Shown here: in pieces, positions 51,509-63,460 of the stretch
Numbering within the stretch: position 1 is the first letter of the stretch
How the letters are laid out: every line of letters begins with the position of its first letter
Assembly (NCBI RefSeq): GCF_036898095.1
Contig: NC_090730.1
Span: 23,602,356 to 23,666,355, forward strand
DNA from: Palaemon carinicauda
Taxonomy: Eukaryota; Arthropoda; Malacostraca; Decapoda; Palaemonidae
Direction of reading: 5' to 3'
DNA: 64,000 bases
Position numbers and translations under genes: made by a program
Notes under the pieces: model-generated
Seen by the model: the letters and a program-made list of their open reading frames with translations, nothing else
Databases searched by the model: none
Told to the model about the DNA's origin: nothing

Positions 51509-53002
51509 CATATATATATATATATATATATATACATTATGGCTGGAAAGCTAATCAACCTCTCGAATTCTAAACACACCTTTTTGCTTTTACATTAACT
51601 CTTTTACACTTGAAAATAATAATACACGAACTCTGAGACAGTTAAATAACTCCCAGATAGCAATATATAAAACACTGAATATCCAAAGGTGTCTTAAGTA
51701 CACTCAAAACAAAACTGGGTAATTATTCTTAAGAATTATTTAAAAAACCCTAACTTTGGTTCATTAACAGGATAAGAGTGAATGTACATTAAACACTGAT
51801 GATTGAAATGATACACTCCTTACATAAATAAATATATTCTATTTAGATTATAACACTTAGAAAAAATTAGCATAAAACAAATAAATCACTCGAAACATTA
51901 AGTCTGAACAAAGCTTAAATTGAGACAAAAATGTTAGAATCTGAAAATTATAATATGACTTCACTTGAAAATTAAATCTTAATACAACATTAGACTAAGA
52001 GAAAAGAAATAATTCAATGAAAATTATATAATTATTGATTTCACTTGAAATTAAAACTGAATACGAACATTTTTTTTAAGTTTGATACTTAATGAAAGTA
52101 GATAACCAGATCACGATGTAAAATCTTTTTTTCGTTATTACAGGGTCATTTACAAAATCTTTACATAATACCATCACTCACCACAACACCATGAATTTAA
52201 AATCACCCGCCAAATTTACAGCAACGTATGAACTCACTACACAGATACATGTGGGGGCAAAAATTCACTTTGGAGAGGACACACTATAGGTATTGAACAC
52301 TTTTAAACAATACTCTGAGCTGAGAGAGAGGGGAGATGGCGATGACTTAAGGCTGGGATTCTCTATCTCTATGCAACCCTAGGATTGCCTTTATACATAA
52401 AATTTAGCTACTTCCAGAATGTTCCATTTGCTCTAGAAGCATGAGTGGGGGGGGGGGTGCTAATGCCGACACCAGACCTATCAACTAGATAAAAATTTCA
52501 AAACGCGAATCTGGGATTTTTAGGCAACTCTCAGATGCATACCAACGTACCTTCAAGACAACTCTCTCTGCCAGTTCTGCCCACCCTTTGTCCTCAAAAT
52601 AAAAAAAAAGATGAGGTCCATCGCTAGTTTTTTTGGGAAAAGTCCAAAGCACATGGTACCCAAAATAATTGCGTATTTTCCCTCAAACATGATGCAATAC
52701 CTTATAAAAATACAAAAGAACATAACACTCAAACAGGTTACGTAAGACTTCGTAACAAATTTATGTGAAATAAAAAGTTAATTATTAAAAACAACGTAAA
52801 TTCACACATTTTAACTTGAATAAAGAGTACAATGAAATTAAAGATTAAGGGCTTACGTAATTTACATAATATACTTAAATCTACACCAAAGGAACTAATT
52901 TTACGGGCTGGCTATTCATCTCTTCAATGCACAAATGAAATATATAAATAGATCAAGAATAAAGGATTGTATTTAATCTACACTAGACAAGCTTCGTAAG
53001 AA
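51404..53002. repeat. Dispersed ~1.5-kb repeat, copy B
   Basis: Uninterrupted copy apart from an internal TA run at 51475-51535. Starts CTATTATGGCTCCCTGGTCT and ends CTACACTAGACAAGCTTCGT. Non-coding, element class unknown. Internal landmark AACACTGAATATCCAAAGGT is shared by all three copies. Confidence 0.75.
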
Positions 53003-53160
53003 TATATATATATTATATATATATACACACACATATATATTATATATATATATATACTGTATATATATACATATATATAGATATATATATGTATATATAT
53101 ATATATATATATACACACACATATATATATATATATATATTCTGTATATATATATATAGA
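53003..53160. repeat. (TA)n microsatellite
   Basis: TA with ACACAC and CTGT interruptions, right flank of copy B. Confidence 0.9.
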
Positions 53161-53206
53161 TCTTGACAATTTTTTTCTTCCAAACAGCCACGACTCAGCA
53201 GCCAGA

Positions 53207-53210
<4 letters not shown>

Positions 53211-53241
<31 letters not shown>
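53211..53241. repeat. (GA)n microsatellite
   Basis: About fifteen AG dinucleotides. Confidence 0.95.
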
Positions 53242-53245
<4 letters not shown>

Positions 53246-53389
53246 TATTATCTTTTTTTAAATTAACTTGAGAGAGAGAAAGAGAGAAAATGGCAAGTTT
53301 TTTTTTTCAAAAGCCTCCTCTTCCCCCAAACCTCTTCTCTCTTTATCATCCTTCATCTTATCTCGCCATCTAATTCTCTCTCCCTAACA

Positions 53390-54460
53390 GGTTCTTCCTA
53401 AGCCTTCCTCACTCCCTCCCCACCATCCATCCTTAACACGAGCCTACACCATCTCAGTCTTGACGCTCTTATCATTTCAGTAATTTTTACAATACCTGCC
53501 AATCTTTTTACTTCATCATTCTCTAATCTTTCAAGCAGTGATATTCCCATAATCCACGTTAGCATTCTCATCTCTGTTCTCTCAACCTTTGCTTCCTCTT
53601 TTCATCCTGATGCATACATTAACACTGGTCTTATTACTGTGCTTTGGATCTTGACTTTTACCTTGACTGACATTTTCATATCACATACCGCTCCTGCTAC
53701 CTCCCTCCACTTTCCCCAAGCTGCTTTTATCTTATTCTCAAGTTCAGCCTCACAACCTCCCTCCTGATTTATAGTAGATCCCAAATATCTAGATCGTTTT
53801 ATCCGTTTTATAACTGCACCTCTATTTCAGAAATGGCTATCTTTTCCTTACTGCTCACGGTAGCTTCAGTCTTATCCACATTTTAAAGGTTTAAAGGCCG
53901 CTCGTGAATGCCAGGGGCAAGGGACAGTGACATTGCCCTATCGAGTAGGACAATGCCCTAGACACTGACCATATGTACATATGATCAGCGCTCAAGCTAG
54001 GACCAAAGAGGGCCAGGCAATGGCTGCTGATGACTCAGAAGATAGACCTATAGTCTCCCCCAAAGCCCTCAACCTTAGCTCACAAGGATTTTGAGGTTGC
54101 AGTGAGAAAAGAAACTTACGAGTCTGAGCGGGACTCGAACCCTAGTCTGACGTTCACCAGTCATGGACGTTACCACATCGGCCACCACCACCCCTCAAAC
54201 CACCCCTTTACAAAGTATTCTGCCACTCTACCAATCTTCTCTGTAAATCTTCCTCATTTTCAGCAGTAATCACCAAATCATCTGCACATGGCAATTACCA
54301 CAACTCTTCATTTTCTATCCTTTCATTTAACACATTTAGCCAAGACCAACACAAATAAAAACGAGCTTAATGTTGACCCTTGATGTAATCCAATACCAAG
54401 TTCAAAGGTTTCTGTAGGTATAGCATGTATAAATTAAAAAGTATCTTACATTGTAGTATA
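53390..54460 (-). pseudogene. LINE reverse transcriptase remnant interrupted by a SINE
   Basis: Upstream part (54197-54460): FELGIGLHQGSTLS (RT motif), PCADDLVITAENEEDLQRRL (catalytic ADD) in a shifted frame. Downstream part (53390-53885): GSTINQEGGCEAELENKIKA, VKVKIQSTVIRPVLMYASG and further post-RT sequence. Between them lies a SINE (53886-54196). Several stops and shifts. This looks like the widespread endonuclease-RT type LINE (inference). Confidence 0.78.
53886..54196 (-). repeat. tRNA-derived SINE, copy 3, inside a LINE
   Basis: Minus strand: GGTGGTGGCCGATGTGGTAA (A-box region) then GGGTTCGAGTCCCGCTC (B box), and a body ending GGCCTTTAAACCTTTAAA. The best preserved of the three copies and the only one with this 3' end. 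Confidence 0.85.
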
Positions 54461-54930
54461 TGCTAAGCATTATATGATCCAGTTACTCGCACACACACGC
54501 CCTCTGTGGCTCTGATTGACTTGAGGTAAAAGATATCTTCCATGATTCCAATTTGCTTTTCATTAACCAGGAAATAAGAAAAGAAAACAGCCAAAAAGGA
54601 AACTTTGTCTGAGATAATAACCGTCGGTACAATTCCACATTCAAGTTCTTAATCCACTTTCTGTTTCAGTACGCCTCTAGGTCAAATGACTGACATCTTT
54701 AGATTTTACACGAAATGTTCAGCCTCTTAACTACTGCTTCCGTTGAAGTCGATTATTGGATAGAAACAAAATGTTGGGATTATGGCTGACGGGATTTTGT
54801 GTATGTCAGTAACCTGGCATGTCGGGATTTCGGCTGTCGGATTTATGGTTGTCGGGATTACGGCAGTCGGGATTGTAACATATATGCACACACACATATT
54901 CTCATGTTTGTGTTTGTAAGGTATGTCTGG
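54461..54930. other. No gene; short GTCGGGATT-type repeats
   Basis: From about 54770 to 54875 the plus strand repeats GTCGGGATT/GGCTGTCGG with a period near 18-20 bp. No gene seen. Confidence 0.5.
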
Positions 54931-55790
54931 ATGACGAAATAGACGCAAACAATACGTGGAAAGAATAGTTGTTCCAGTGCATAAGGATTAAACTGATAAA
55001 GGCAACTGTACGAAGAATAGGGATAACATTGCATAGCATATTAAGGAAGGTGTATGGAAGGAATGTGATTGAGGAAAGATGACAAGTGACGGAAGGATTC
55101 AGAGGGGAAGTTAAGTGACGAGTAAATAAGAAAGAAGGTTTATAGATCATTGGTTATGAAACAGTTACATGATAAGTTTAAAAGTAAATAAAAAAAAGCT
55201 ATATTTGGCATACATTGACCTAGTAAAACTTTATGATATAATCAATAGAGAAGCAATTGGGCTGGTGTTGAGATATTGTGAGGTAATAAACGTTTCCATA
55301 TAGTCAGGACTCAGGAGTGTAGTTTCAGTGTATGAGTAGGTCATGTTTCCATAGGAGTTTAACATCTTTATGGATGAAGTGATGTTAGACGTCAAAGAAA
55401 GCACAGCAGATGTAGATGTGAAGTTGTGGGATGAGGAAAGGATGTTTGAATGGGATAATGAAATTGATGATTTGCAGATGATATTGAGAGGATTGGGGGT
55501 CAAATGAAACTTCAGAAGCTGTTAAAAAAGTTCGATTGTTTCATAAGAGGAGTGAAATCAAGTGAAATAATTTGGCCAAATTGAGATAAGATATATGGAT
55601 AATGTGTGATAGTATAGATGGCGGTAAAATAGAAGTGGCATATTTATGTAGGTATCTGGAAGTAAGGATGAAGTATGATGGCAAGATGGGACAAGAGGTG
55701 AGGAAGGGGACAAGGGTATATGCAAAAGATTGGCAAGAGATTAAGTCTTTGCAACAGAAAGATAGAATTAATTTAAGGATTTTCTAATCA
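54931..55790 (+). pseudogene. LINE reverse transcriptase remnant
   Basis: In shifting frames: VTEGFRGEVK, then KLYLAYIDLVKLYDIINREA (RT motif A, usual form YIDLEKAYD), LVLRYCE, FNIFMDEVM, and finally VAYLCRYLEVRMKYDGKMGQ after the active-site region. Heavily mutated, with many stops. Confidence 0.7.
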
Positions 55791-56365
55791 ACATGGCGTC
55801 ATCGTTCCAGCTTATCTTCTTCCACCTTGTAGTTTTCTCTCCTTGAACAAATTTATTATCATATTTTTCATCTCTTCTGCCTTTGTATGTGCACTTTTAA
55901 AACCCCCAAAGTAAATACTTTACTCTTCTGAAATATTTCAATACCAATACAGGTTAAGAGCTATCGTCATCCCTATGATTTTCAGCATTAAATTCATGAC
56001 CATGATTTCGAACACCGATATATCACTCCGTTGATAATTATAGGCGAAACTCTGTTTAATCATTATGTGACTCTTCTCTCTTGGCTGACCTTCAGCCTAA
56101 ATCATTTCAATGTTCTTTTCATTTTATATTCATGAATATTTCTACGAATTGAGTGAAAAGATTTCTTTTGATTGGTAAAGCATTTACGTCAATATCTCAA
56201 AAATATACGTTGGGGTATTTCCAATATAGGTAATTGTGTGTTTTTCATAGATATCGACTTAGAGTAATTACATATCATTTGGGCTCATTAACTCACCTAA
56301 GCGGTAACTTGCATGTGCGAGTTGGAAACATATGCTCCTCTTGGAACTTTTTGATCTCTAACAGT
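55791..56365. other. No gene recognised
   Basis: AT-rich DNA with no repeat partner found in the window. Confidence 0.5.
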
Positions 56366-56367
56366 GC

Positions 56368-56398
56368 TATATATATATATATATATATACTATATATG

Positions 56399-56454
<56 letters not shown>

Positions 56455-56498
56455 CGTGTGTGTACATATTTATATATGTATATATATATATATATATG

Positions 56499-56534
<36 letters not shown>

Positions 56535-56535
56535 T
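56368..56535. repeat. (TA)n microsatellite
   Basis: TA with an internal ACACAC run; left flank of dispersed repeat copy C. Confidence 0.92.
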
Positions 56536-57150
56536 CATATTATAGTCCCATGGTTTGGGAATCAAAATATAATATTTTACATATATTACAGCTGGCAAGC
56601 TACACAACCTCTTTAGTTCCAAACTCACCCGTTTTTTTTTTTTTCCAATAAATCTCTTACACTTGAAAATATTAATACCTGAGTTCTGAGACAGCTATAT
56701 AACTCCCGGACAGCAATATATAAAAACACTGAATATCCAAAGGTCTCTTAAGTACACTCAAAACTAAACTGGATAATTATTATTAAGAACTATTCAAACA
56801 ACTTCTTACTTCATTTCTTTAACTGGGATACGGGAGAGTAGGCTACTGAGAAAACGCCGGTGATTGAAATGATACACTCTTTAGAAAAATGAATATATTC
56901 TATAAAAATTACAACACTGAAAGAATTTACATAAAAAAAATAAATCCCTCTAGAAATTAATTCTTATGAAAATTATACAATCACTTGTTTCCCTTAAAAT
57001 TAAATTTTACAGAATACCAGCACTCACCAGATTCAAAATCACCTTTAACGTCTTCAGTAACGTTTCAACTCACTACAAACGATATGCTGTGTGTCGTAAT
57101 TATACTTAATCACTTTGGAGAGGACACACTATAGGCACTAGAGAGAGAGG
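56536..57150. repeat. Dispersed ~1.5-kb repeat, copy C (partial)
   Basis: Aligns with the first part of copies A and B (TCTGAGACAGCTATATAACT, AACACTGAATATCCAAAGGT) and keeps the GGAGAGGACACACTATAGG landmark of copy B in shortened form. It lacks the second half. Confidence 0.7.
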
Positions 57151-57480
57151 GGGATGTACTTTGGCCAAAGCTACTTTTGGATCAGTTTTGGAGATACTTA
57201 TAAACACTTCGACAAATGCAGTTGTGTTGGATTTCTATGATATTGCAATAAAGTCTAAGTTAGTTTATTATTCAGACAAGACACAATACTTAGAAAGTAA
57301 TGTAACATTTTCAAATGACATCCATATAACAAACATGGATCTTCACACGAAAGTTGATATGGAATAACTTGTTCGGTGATGCATTAGTTGATATCAAGGC
57401 CCCTTTGGGCTCGTCATCGTTATAAGCAGCAGATTATAACCAGCGAGCTTTACACATTCATTATCTTTAATACTTTATCA
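57151..57480. other. No gene recognised
   Basis: A 68-codon plus frame (57161-57367) shows no recognisable domain, no repeat in the window and no splice context, so it is not called as a gene. Confidence 0.4.
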
Positions 57481-57484
57481 TCAT

Positions 57485-57640
57485 AATCTCCTCCCACGCC
57501 TATTGAAGTAAAGGGCCTCGGTTAGATTTCGCCAGTCGTCTCTTTCTTGAGATTTTAATTCAATGCTTCTCCATTCATCATCTCCTACTTCACGCTTCAT
57601 AGTCCTTAGCCATTCCTGAATCTTCCTCTCCACCAACTCC
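57485..57640 (-). pseudogene. C-terminal tail of a LINE reverse transcriptase ORF
   Basis: Minus frame: ERKIQEWLRTMKREVGDDEW then [29 protein letters not shown] and stop. Same tail as at 288-377 (plus), with a longer upstream part. It abuts the 5' truncation of the I-like LINE on the plus strand. Confidence 0.65.
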
Positions 57641-58094
57641 CCCTGCAGCACCTAAATCTCAACGTCCTCCTAAACCTCCTTCCAAAGAAAAAAGATCCCC
57701 AACTCATACTCCCCGCACTCCCTCACCTTTAAAACTTACCTCTCCAACCAATTCTCCTAACGTCACCCAGCCAAAGCAACCAGAACCCAACCCATCCTCC
57801 TCTGCACCTACCGCTCACACACCTAACATTTCCCACTCCCTAAAGGAATTTCCTAACCTACCTTCCACCGCCACAAGCAAATCTAGCGCCTCACGCCCCT
57901 CCAAACAACCTTTCAACAGGGACATCAGTGAGTACGACCTCTCTGCTTGTCCCATGGGTGCTCTGCTGGCAGCCATCAGCAACATCCTTCGAAACTTCTT
58001 GCGATCCCGCAAAATCAAATTCACACAGGAGTCATTGGATGACTTCGTGTTTGACAACGCCGCCAAGGAACTAGAAGCTCATTTCCCTTCATAG
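57603..58094 (+). CDS. I-like LINE ORF1, 5'-truncated
   Basis: Open frame of about 163 codons ending TAG 58092-58094. The N-terminal 100 residues are Pro/Ser/Thr-rich (PPTPPAAPKSQRPPKPPSKE and onwards), the C-terminal part more ordered (DISEYDLSACPMGALLAAIS, FDNAAKELEAHFPS). This fits the end of a LINE ORF1 (RNA-binding/Gag-like protein) whose finger region is missing on the 5' side. The next ORF overlaps it in the -1 frame (open from 58055). Confidence 0.6.
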   Translation, partial: SLAIPESSSPPTPPAAPKSQRPPKPPSKEKRSPTHTPRTPSPLKLTSPTNSPNVTQPKQPEPNPSSSAPTAHTPNISHSLKEFPNLPSTATSKSSASRPSKQPFNRDISEYDLSACPMGALLAAISNILRNFLRSRKIKFTQESLDDFVFDNAAKELEAHFPS

Positions 58095-58153
58095 TTCCTA
58101 CTGCAAATGGACCTCATACAACCACTTGCATCAACGAAAACACTCAGGTAAAA

Positions 58154-61100
58154 GTGCTCCAATGGAATATTTGTGGACTTCGAAACAAGCTTGCATTTCT
58201 TCAATCTCAAACTTTAGTGCAAAACCCTGACATTATCATACTGCAAGAAACTCTGCTTAATGAGAACATACCATTCACGTTCTCAGGATACAAAGTATAC
58301 ACAACGTATCAATCACCAACGACAAGAGGACTGACTACCCTCATTAAAAGCAGCATCCACTCCAAACTACTACCAAGCATAGACTGTGGGACCGAGGCAG
58401 AGACGCTAAGTATCCATATATCTCTCCTAACCACAATGCTCACAGTCCACAACATATACAAATCCCCAGCAAAAAATATCGATGCCGAGGCACTCTTTGC
58501 AGAAGCCTCCAACGAAGACTCAATTATTGCAGGTGACTTTAATGCTCATCATCAGTTCCTGAACTCAATATCAAAAACAAATCAAACTGGCAGACACTTG
58601 CATGCCCTACTGCAAGAATATCCTGATGTAGCACTGCTCAACAACATCACAGAAGCCACCCATCTAAAAGGAGGTCGTCTAGATTTTACCTACTTATCCA
58701 GTGCCATACGAAGAGGAGCTAAATGGCAACTACATCCTGTACTAATCAGTGATCACTTTGCCATAGAAGTAACACTCGAATTGCAGAAATACCCACCTCC
58801 TCCTCCGCCCCCAAAAAGGTGGAACCCAGAGTTTTCTAACTGGGAAAAATTCAAAACAGCCATGACACAGTGGTCTTTGGAATATATCAAACACCCGCAT
58901 AATGATATCTCCACCCTATCTACCGACTTTAGCAAACAACTAGAGGTAGCAGCCAGTGTATCCATGCCACAAAAAAAGTACTCTGAGAAGAAACATGCTG
59001 ATGCTTGGTACTATAACAGCCGCATCAAAGAAATGAATGCTAAAATAAACAGGACCAGGAAACTTCTCAGAAGACACAGAACAGATGAACTACATAATCT
59101 ACTTTTAGAAATCATCAAGCATTCTGTACAAATATCACTGGAAGTAAAACTAGACAAATGGTACTCATGGTGCAACGAGGTCAACTTCAGCACATCCCTA
59201 GCCAAAATATGGGGCTGGTTTAACCAAGTCTCTGGGAAATATAATACACCCAGAGTTACACACCCAGACCCATTAGCTGAAGCCAAGAGGATTGCCAACG
59301 ACTTTGCGGACAGAGCAAAAAGCATCAATCTACCTCTGCCAACCATCAACAGGCAGAGAACTCTGCTCCCAATCAGGAACAACATCATAGAAGCCGCCTG
59401 CAACATGGTAGATGACACTGAACACCCCTATACCATGGAAGAACTAAATAAAGCCCTATCAAAAGGCAGGAAGGACACTGTCCCTGGAGCCGATCTCATC
59501 ACATACAGCATGCTGAGGAACATGGGAAACCATGCCAAATTAATCTACCTGCATCTGATAAACAGGACACATACGGAAAGACTACGTCCAACCACATGGA
59601 ACCAGCAGGACACTAAACATATTCCAAAACCTAAGGAGCCAAATACCTACAGACCTATAGCTTTGATAAGCTGCATAGAGAAAGTAGCTGAGAGAATGGT
59701 ACTAAATAGACTGCAGTGGAAAATAGGCCAACTACATCATCGCCTATATGCCTACAGAAAGGGCATAGGCACTCAAGATTACATCACAGATGTCCTCTCA
59801 ACAATTAACGACAAAAAAGCTTTCGTCATATTCCTTGATCTTGAGAAAGCCTTTGAGCTAGCTAGCTCACCAGCTATACTCTTCACACTTGTTGAAAAAA
59901 GAGTGAAAGGACACTTACTGGCCTGGACTCGAAACTACACACAAAATCGAGAGGCCAGAGTCACTTTCCAAGGAAAAACCACTGAGTTCATCCCCTTAGA
60001 AAACGGAACACCATAAGGAGGCATACTCAGCCCCTACCTGTTCAATCTACTGATGGAGAACTTAGCCACTCTAAAACTCCCAAAAGGAGTGGAGATATTC
60101 ATATATGCAGATGACATATGCATAGTATGCCCAAACAAAGCTCATGCCAGAAATGTCACTCAAAAAGCTCTGGATATGATCCAAGCCAAATGCAATGATC
60201 TTGGTCTGAAGATCAATACCAACAAAACCAAAGCAATGGCTATAAAACGCTCGCAAAACCCTCAAAACTTCACACTGAGAGGTGAGGACATCGAATGGGT
60301 GAGTTAATTCATGTACCTCGGGGTAATCATTAGCAAAACCCTGTCAGCAGCTAACGAAGTAACCTACCTCAGAGAGAAGACAAAAATCCGTCTATCAGCC
60401 ATGAAACGAATGACCTCCCTTAGACAAGGAGTATCTAATAACCTCCTAAGGCTGTTTTACCTACAAGCAATTCGATCCCACATTGATTATGCAGCACCCA
60501 CACTTACTGCATTGACTGACACTAAAAAAGCATCATTAGAAGTCGTCCAAAACAATGCTATGAGACTCATCAGTGGCTCTCCAATGTGGAGAAGACTCTG
60601 CCTACTCAGAGCAGAAACTAACCTAATCTCCCTGCCAGCCAGAATTGACATAAGGAATAGCAGCATTATATTCAAGTCAATCATTGCAGACAGAAAAAGC
60701 CCACTCAATGATAAAATAAAAAGGCTTCTACTTCTTGCTGAAGAACTAGATCCGCCCAGCTCCCATGCAAAGAAACTACTGGATACACTCAGAAAAATGC
60801 AGATGCAAAACGAGGCTCACAAAATCAAGGGACAACAAATGTATGAAGGCTACATCCCTCCTGCTCCCTGGGCATGTGATCCCATCAAATACAACTTCAC
60901 TATCCTACCAGCAGCAAGCAAGGCTCTTTGCACGCAAGAGCAACTCAATGCTGCTGCAAGAAATGCAATCAGGAACACTTCTGCGCCTTATACCTACTAC
61001 ACAGATGGATCAGTTGACCGTGCAATCCCTGCAGCCGCGGCTGCAGTTATCTCTACATCAGGATATAAAGCAAATTGGAGACTTTCCAACCATGCCTCCA

Positions 61101-61879
61101 CATTGCAAACTGAACTAGTGGCCAGTGCAAAAGCACTAGAACACTCTGCCAATCAACAAAACGGGAACACAATGATCCATACAGATTCCAGAGGAGCCAC
61201 GATGGCCCTCAGCAACAAGGATCCTACAGAGAATGTGCACCTTATCACTGCAATTAAATTCTTAGCCCTGCTCCACCAAAGAAACAACAGGCAAGTCACC
61301 TTGAATTGGATACCAAGTCATACAGGAATCTCTGGCAACGATGAGGCCGACCACCTAGCTAAATCGGCCTTAATGTGCCAAACTATCAGCATTACTCTGC
61401 AACAGTCATTAAAAACCATTCAAAATAAAATGGCTACCTACTGCAACATTCAAAAGACTAGTGAAGTTAGAAGAGCCTTCCTTGATGGCTCAAGATCTAC
61501 AAAGTGGTACATTGAAGCTACAAACATACTACCACACCCAATTGCAAGACAAACACCTCGCCAGGACGCAGTAATTATTTGCAGACTGCGACTGGGATAT
61601 CTATGCAACTGGCAAATCATCTTAGATAACGGCCAAGACCCTGCAGCACAGCACAGACCAATCAGACCATGCAAGTACTGTAATCAGGACACAGAAGAAC
61701 CTTTACAGCACTATCTAAAGCAATGTCAGGAAACAAGCATACTTCGGCAGGATCTCAATCCCAATACTCCTGCTACTGCAACAGAAATTGTCAAGCACAT
61801 TATTGACAACCCTCTCAGCATTTCTCCAGAGTTACCCTCCACCGAGATAACGTTGCAACAAAGTCAACGTAAAATCTAA
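58154..61879 (+). pseudogene. I-like LINE ORF2: endonuclease, reverse transcriptase, RNase H (two stops)
   Basis: A single frame of about 1,240 codons. AP-endonuclease: LQWNICGLRNKLAFL, IIILQETLLNE, IIAGDFNAHHQFL, ISDHFAIEV. Reverse transcriptase: KDTVPGADLITYSML, NTYRPIALISCIEKVAERM, FVIFLDLEKAFELAS, GGILSPYLFNLLME, IYADDICIV. RNase H: YTDGSVDRAIPAAAAAVIS, LQTELVASAKALEHS, MIHTDSRGATMAL, WIPSHTGISGNDEADHLAKS (Asp, Glu, Asp, His-Asp pattern). C-terminal Cys/His segment CKYCNQDTEEPLQHYLKQC. Two TAA stops: 60014-60016, where the conserved GTPQGG motif needs Gln, and 60305-60307. No in-frame ATG near the start; the frame is open from 58055. RNase H points to an I-type group, exact clade unassigned. 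Confidence 0.88.
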
Positions 61880-62785
61880 GCGGCAATTAAAAGAGAAACC
61901 TTATCCTCTCTACAATTCTGTGCTGGAGGCTGGGGGATTGCTGGTGGCTGCGGCCTTATCCTCCTATCCTCTGGACTGGCAGCCCGTTGTTGCACAAGTG
62001 GCCTGTGTTGCCTGTCTGGGGGTGTGGCCGGGGTCGTCAGCGGTCCTTTTTGACTTTCAGCACATCTTCCCCTCCTCTTGGCTGACAGCCAGTTGTCGCA
62101 CAGCGGCCTCCTGTGTTGTCTGTCAGGGGGTGGGGCAGGGATCAGGGGGGTCTCTTTGACCTCCAACACATTCTTCTCTCTTCAGATGGCAACCCGTTAT
62201 CGCACTGCGGCCTGTGTTGCCATCTACATCTTCATCTCCCTTTGATTGTCTCAAAATTAATCCTTATTTTTACGTTTTTTTTTTCTTTTTTTATTATCTC
62301 TCCTTTTTTTTATCATTCACAGGTACAGGAATTTTATATTCCACCCTATCTCTACCACTAAAACTGCTATAACTCCTCCTCTTTAGCTCTCTCCTACTCA
62401 GCTGAAATCTCACACTATCCCTCTATCTAACACTTAAGCTTAAACCACTATGAAGTTTTTCACTTCACCTATATCAATTTCTCTGACTACAAACTTTCAA
62501 CTCCTTCCCGAGCTCTACTACTTATCGGGACTTGCTACTATAACTCTTTCTCTCTAACTCAGACTGGAGCCAGTGGGCTCATAGGACGATATTCCACAGT
62601 CAATCACTCCTTTTGAAACATCTCATCACCACCCAAAACCTATCCCAATATCCTAAAATAAATGTTGCAGAATATCCCCTACCCAACTACCTATCCCAAT
62701 ATATCCTATCCAACACCTACAGGCTGCAAGATTGCAAAAGCCCGTGTCTGGCCAAAAGGGCCAGGCAATCTTTACAAACAACAAC
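61880..62785 (+). repeat. 3' UTR of the I-like LINE, with internal triplication
   Basis: Non-coding tail ending in ACAAACAACAACAATA, a (CAA)-rich terminus typical of such elements. At about 61925-62215 a unit of roughly 110 bp recurs three times (landmarks GCACATCTTC, GGCAGCCCGTTGTTGCAC, GGCCTGTGTTGCC). Confidence 0.65.
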
Positions 62786-63460
62786 AATATGCACATAACA
62801 TGTGATTTGGCCTAGAAAACAAGCTCATTGCTTATGCAGATGATGCTACTCTCTTTATATCTATTCTATCTCATGAATGTAGATCTAGTTAAAGTTAGTG
62901 CATGATGCAAATTACGGGGCTTGAAGTTGAATCCTAACAAAATTCAATGTATGTTTGTATGTAGGTCGACGACAAAGGCTCCTCAACATCGATAATGTTT
63001 CTTTAATTTTGTATGACTCTTTTAAAATTTTAGATGTGATGCTTGATAGCTAATTTACTTTTAAGAAACGCCTTCGGTTTATCTCTTCTTCCATTGCACA
63101 AAAAATTGGCTTATTGAGAAAGTCTTTTAAGATTTTTGGTGATCAATCTAATTACAAAAAGTGTTTTAATTCTTTCATTCTAACTTGTTTCGAGTATTTT
63201 TCTCCTGTCTGGTTTTCATTTGCTGATTCTCATCTTCCTAATCTGGTAGTTAAATCAGTGGAACTTCATACATAATTAATGTATGAAAGATAAGATCCGT
63301 TTTTATGTTGTTATTGTTTTTAAAATATTGTATTTTAATTGTCCATTGCTTCTCTTGTAGTTTATATCCGCTTTTCCTTCCCTCACTGGGCTATTTATCC
63401 TTGTTGGAGCCCTTGAGGTTATAGCATCCTAATTTTTCGAACGAAGGTTGTAACCTAGCT
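62786..63460 (+). pseudogene. LINE reverse transcriptase remnant, copy B
   Basis: Matches 24674-25640 with internal deletions (about 40 bp near 62885 and about 260 bp near 63233). It keeps LIAYADDATLF and the 3' UTR. The match begins exactly after the (CAA) tail of the I-like LINE, which suggests that LINE was inserted here. Confidence 0.72.

Noticed and set aside
52900..53002. Second LTR pair around dispersed repeat copy B
   Set aside because: The ends match copy A's outer ends only; no direct terminal repeat flanks copy B itself.
57161..57367. 68-codon plus frame as a small gene
   Set aside because: No start context, domain, repeat support or splice signals.
61876..62169. 97-codon Pro/Arg-rich minus frame
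   Set aside because: Lies in the triplicated LINE 3' UTR; the Pro/Arg pattern follows from GC-rich repeats.
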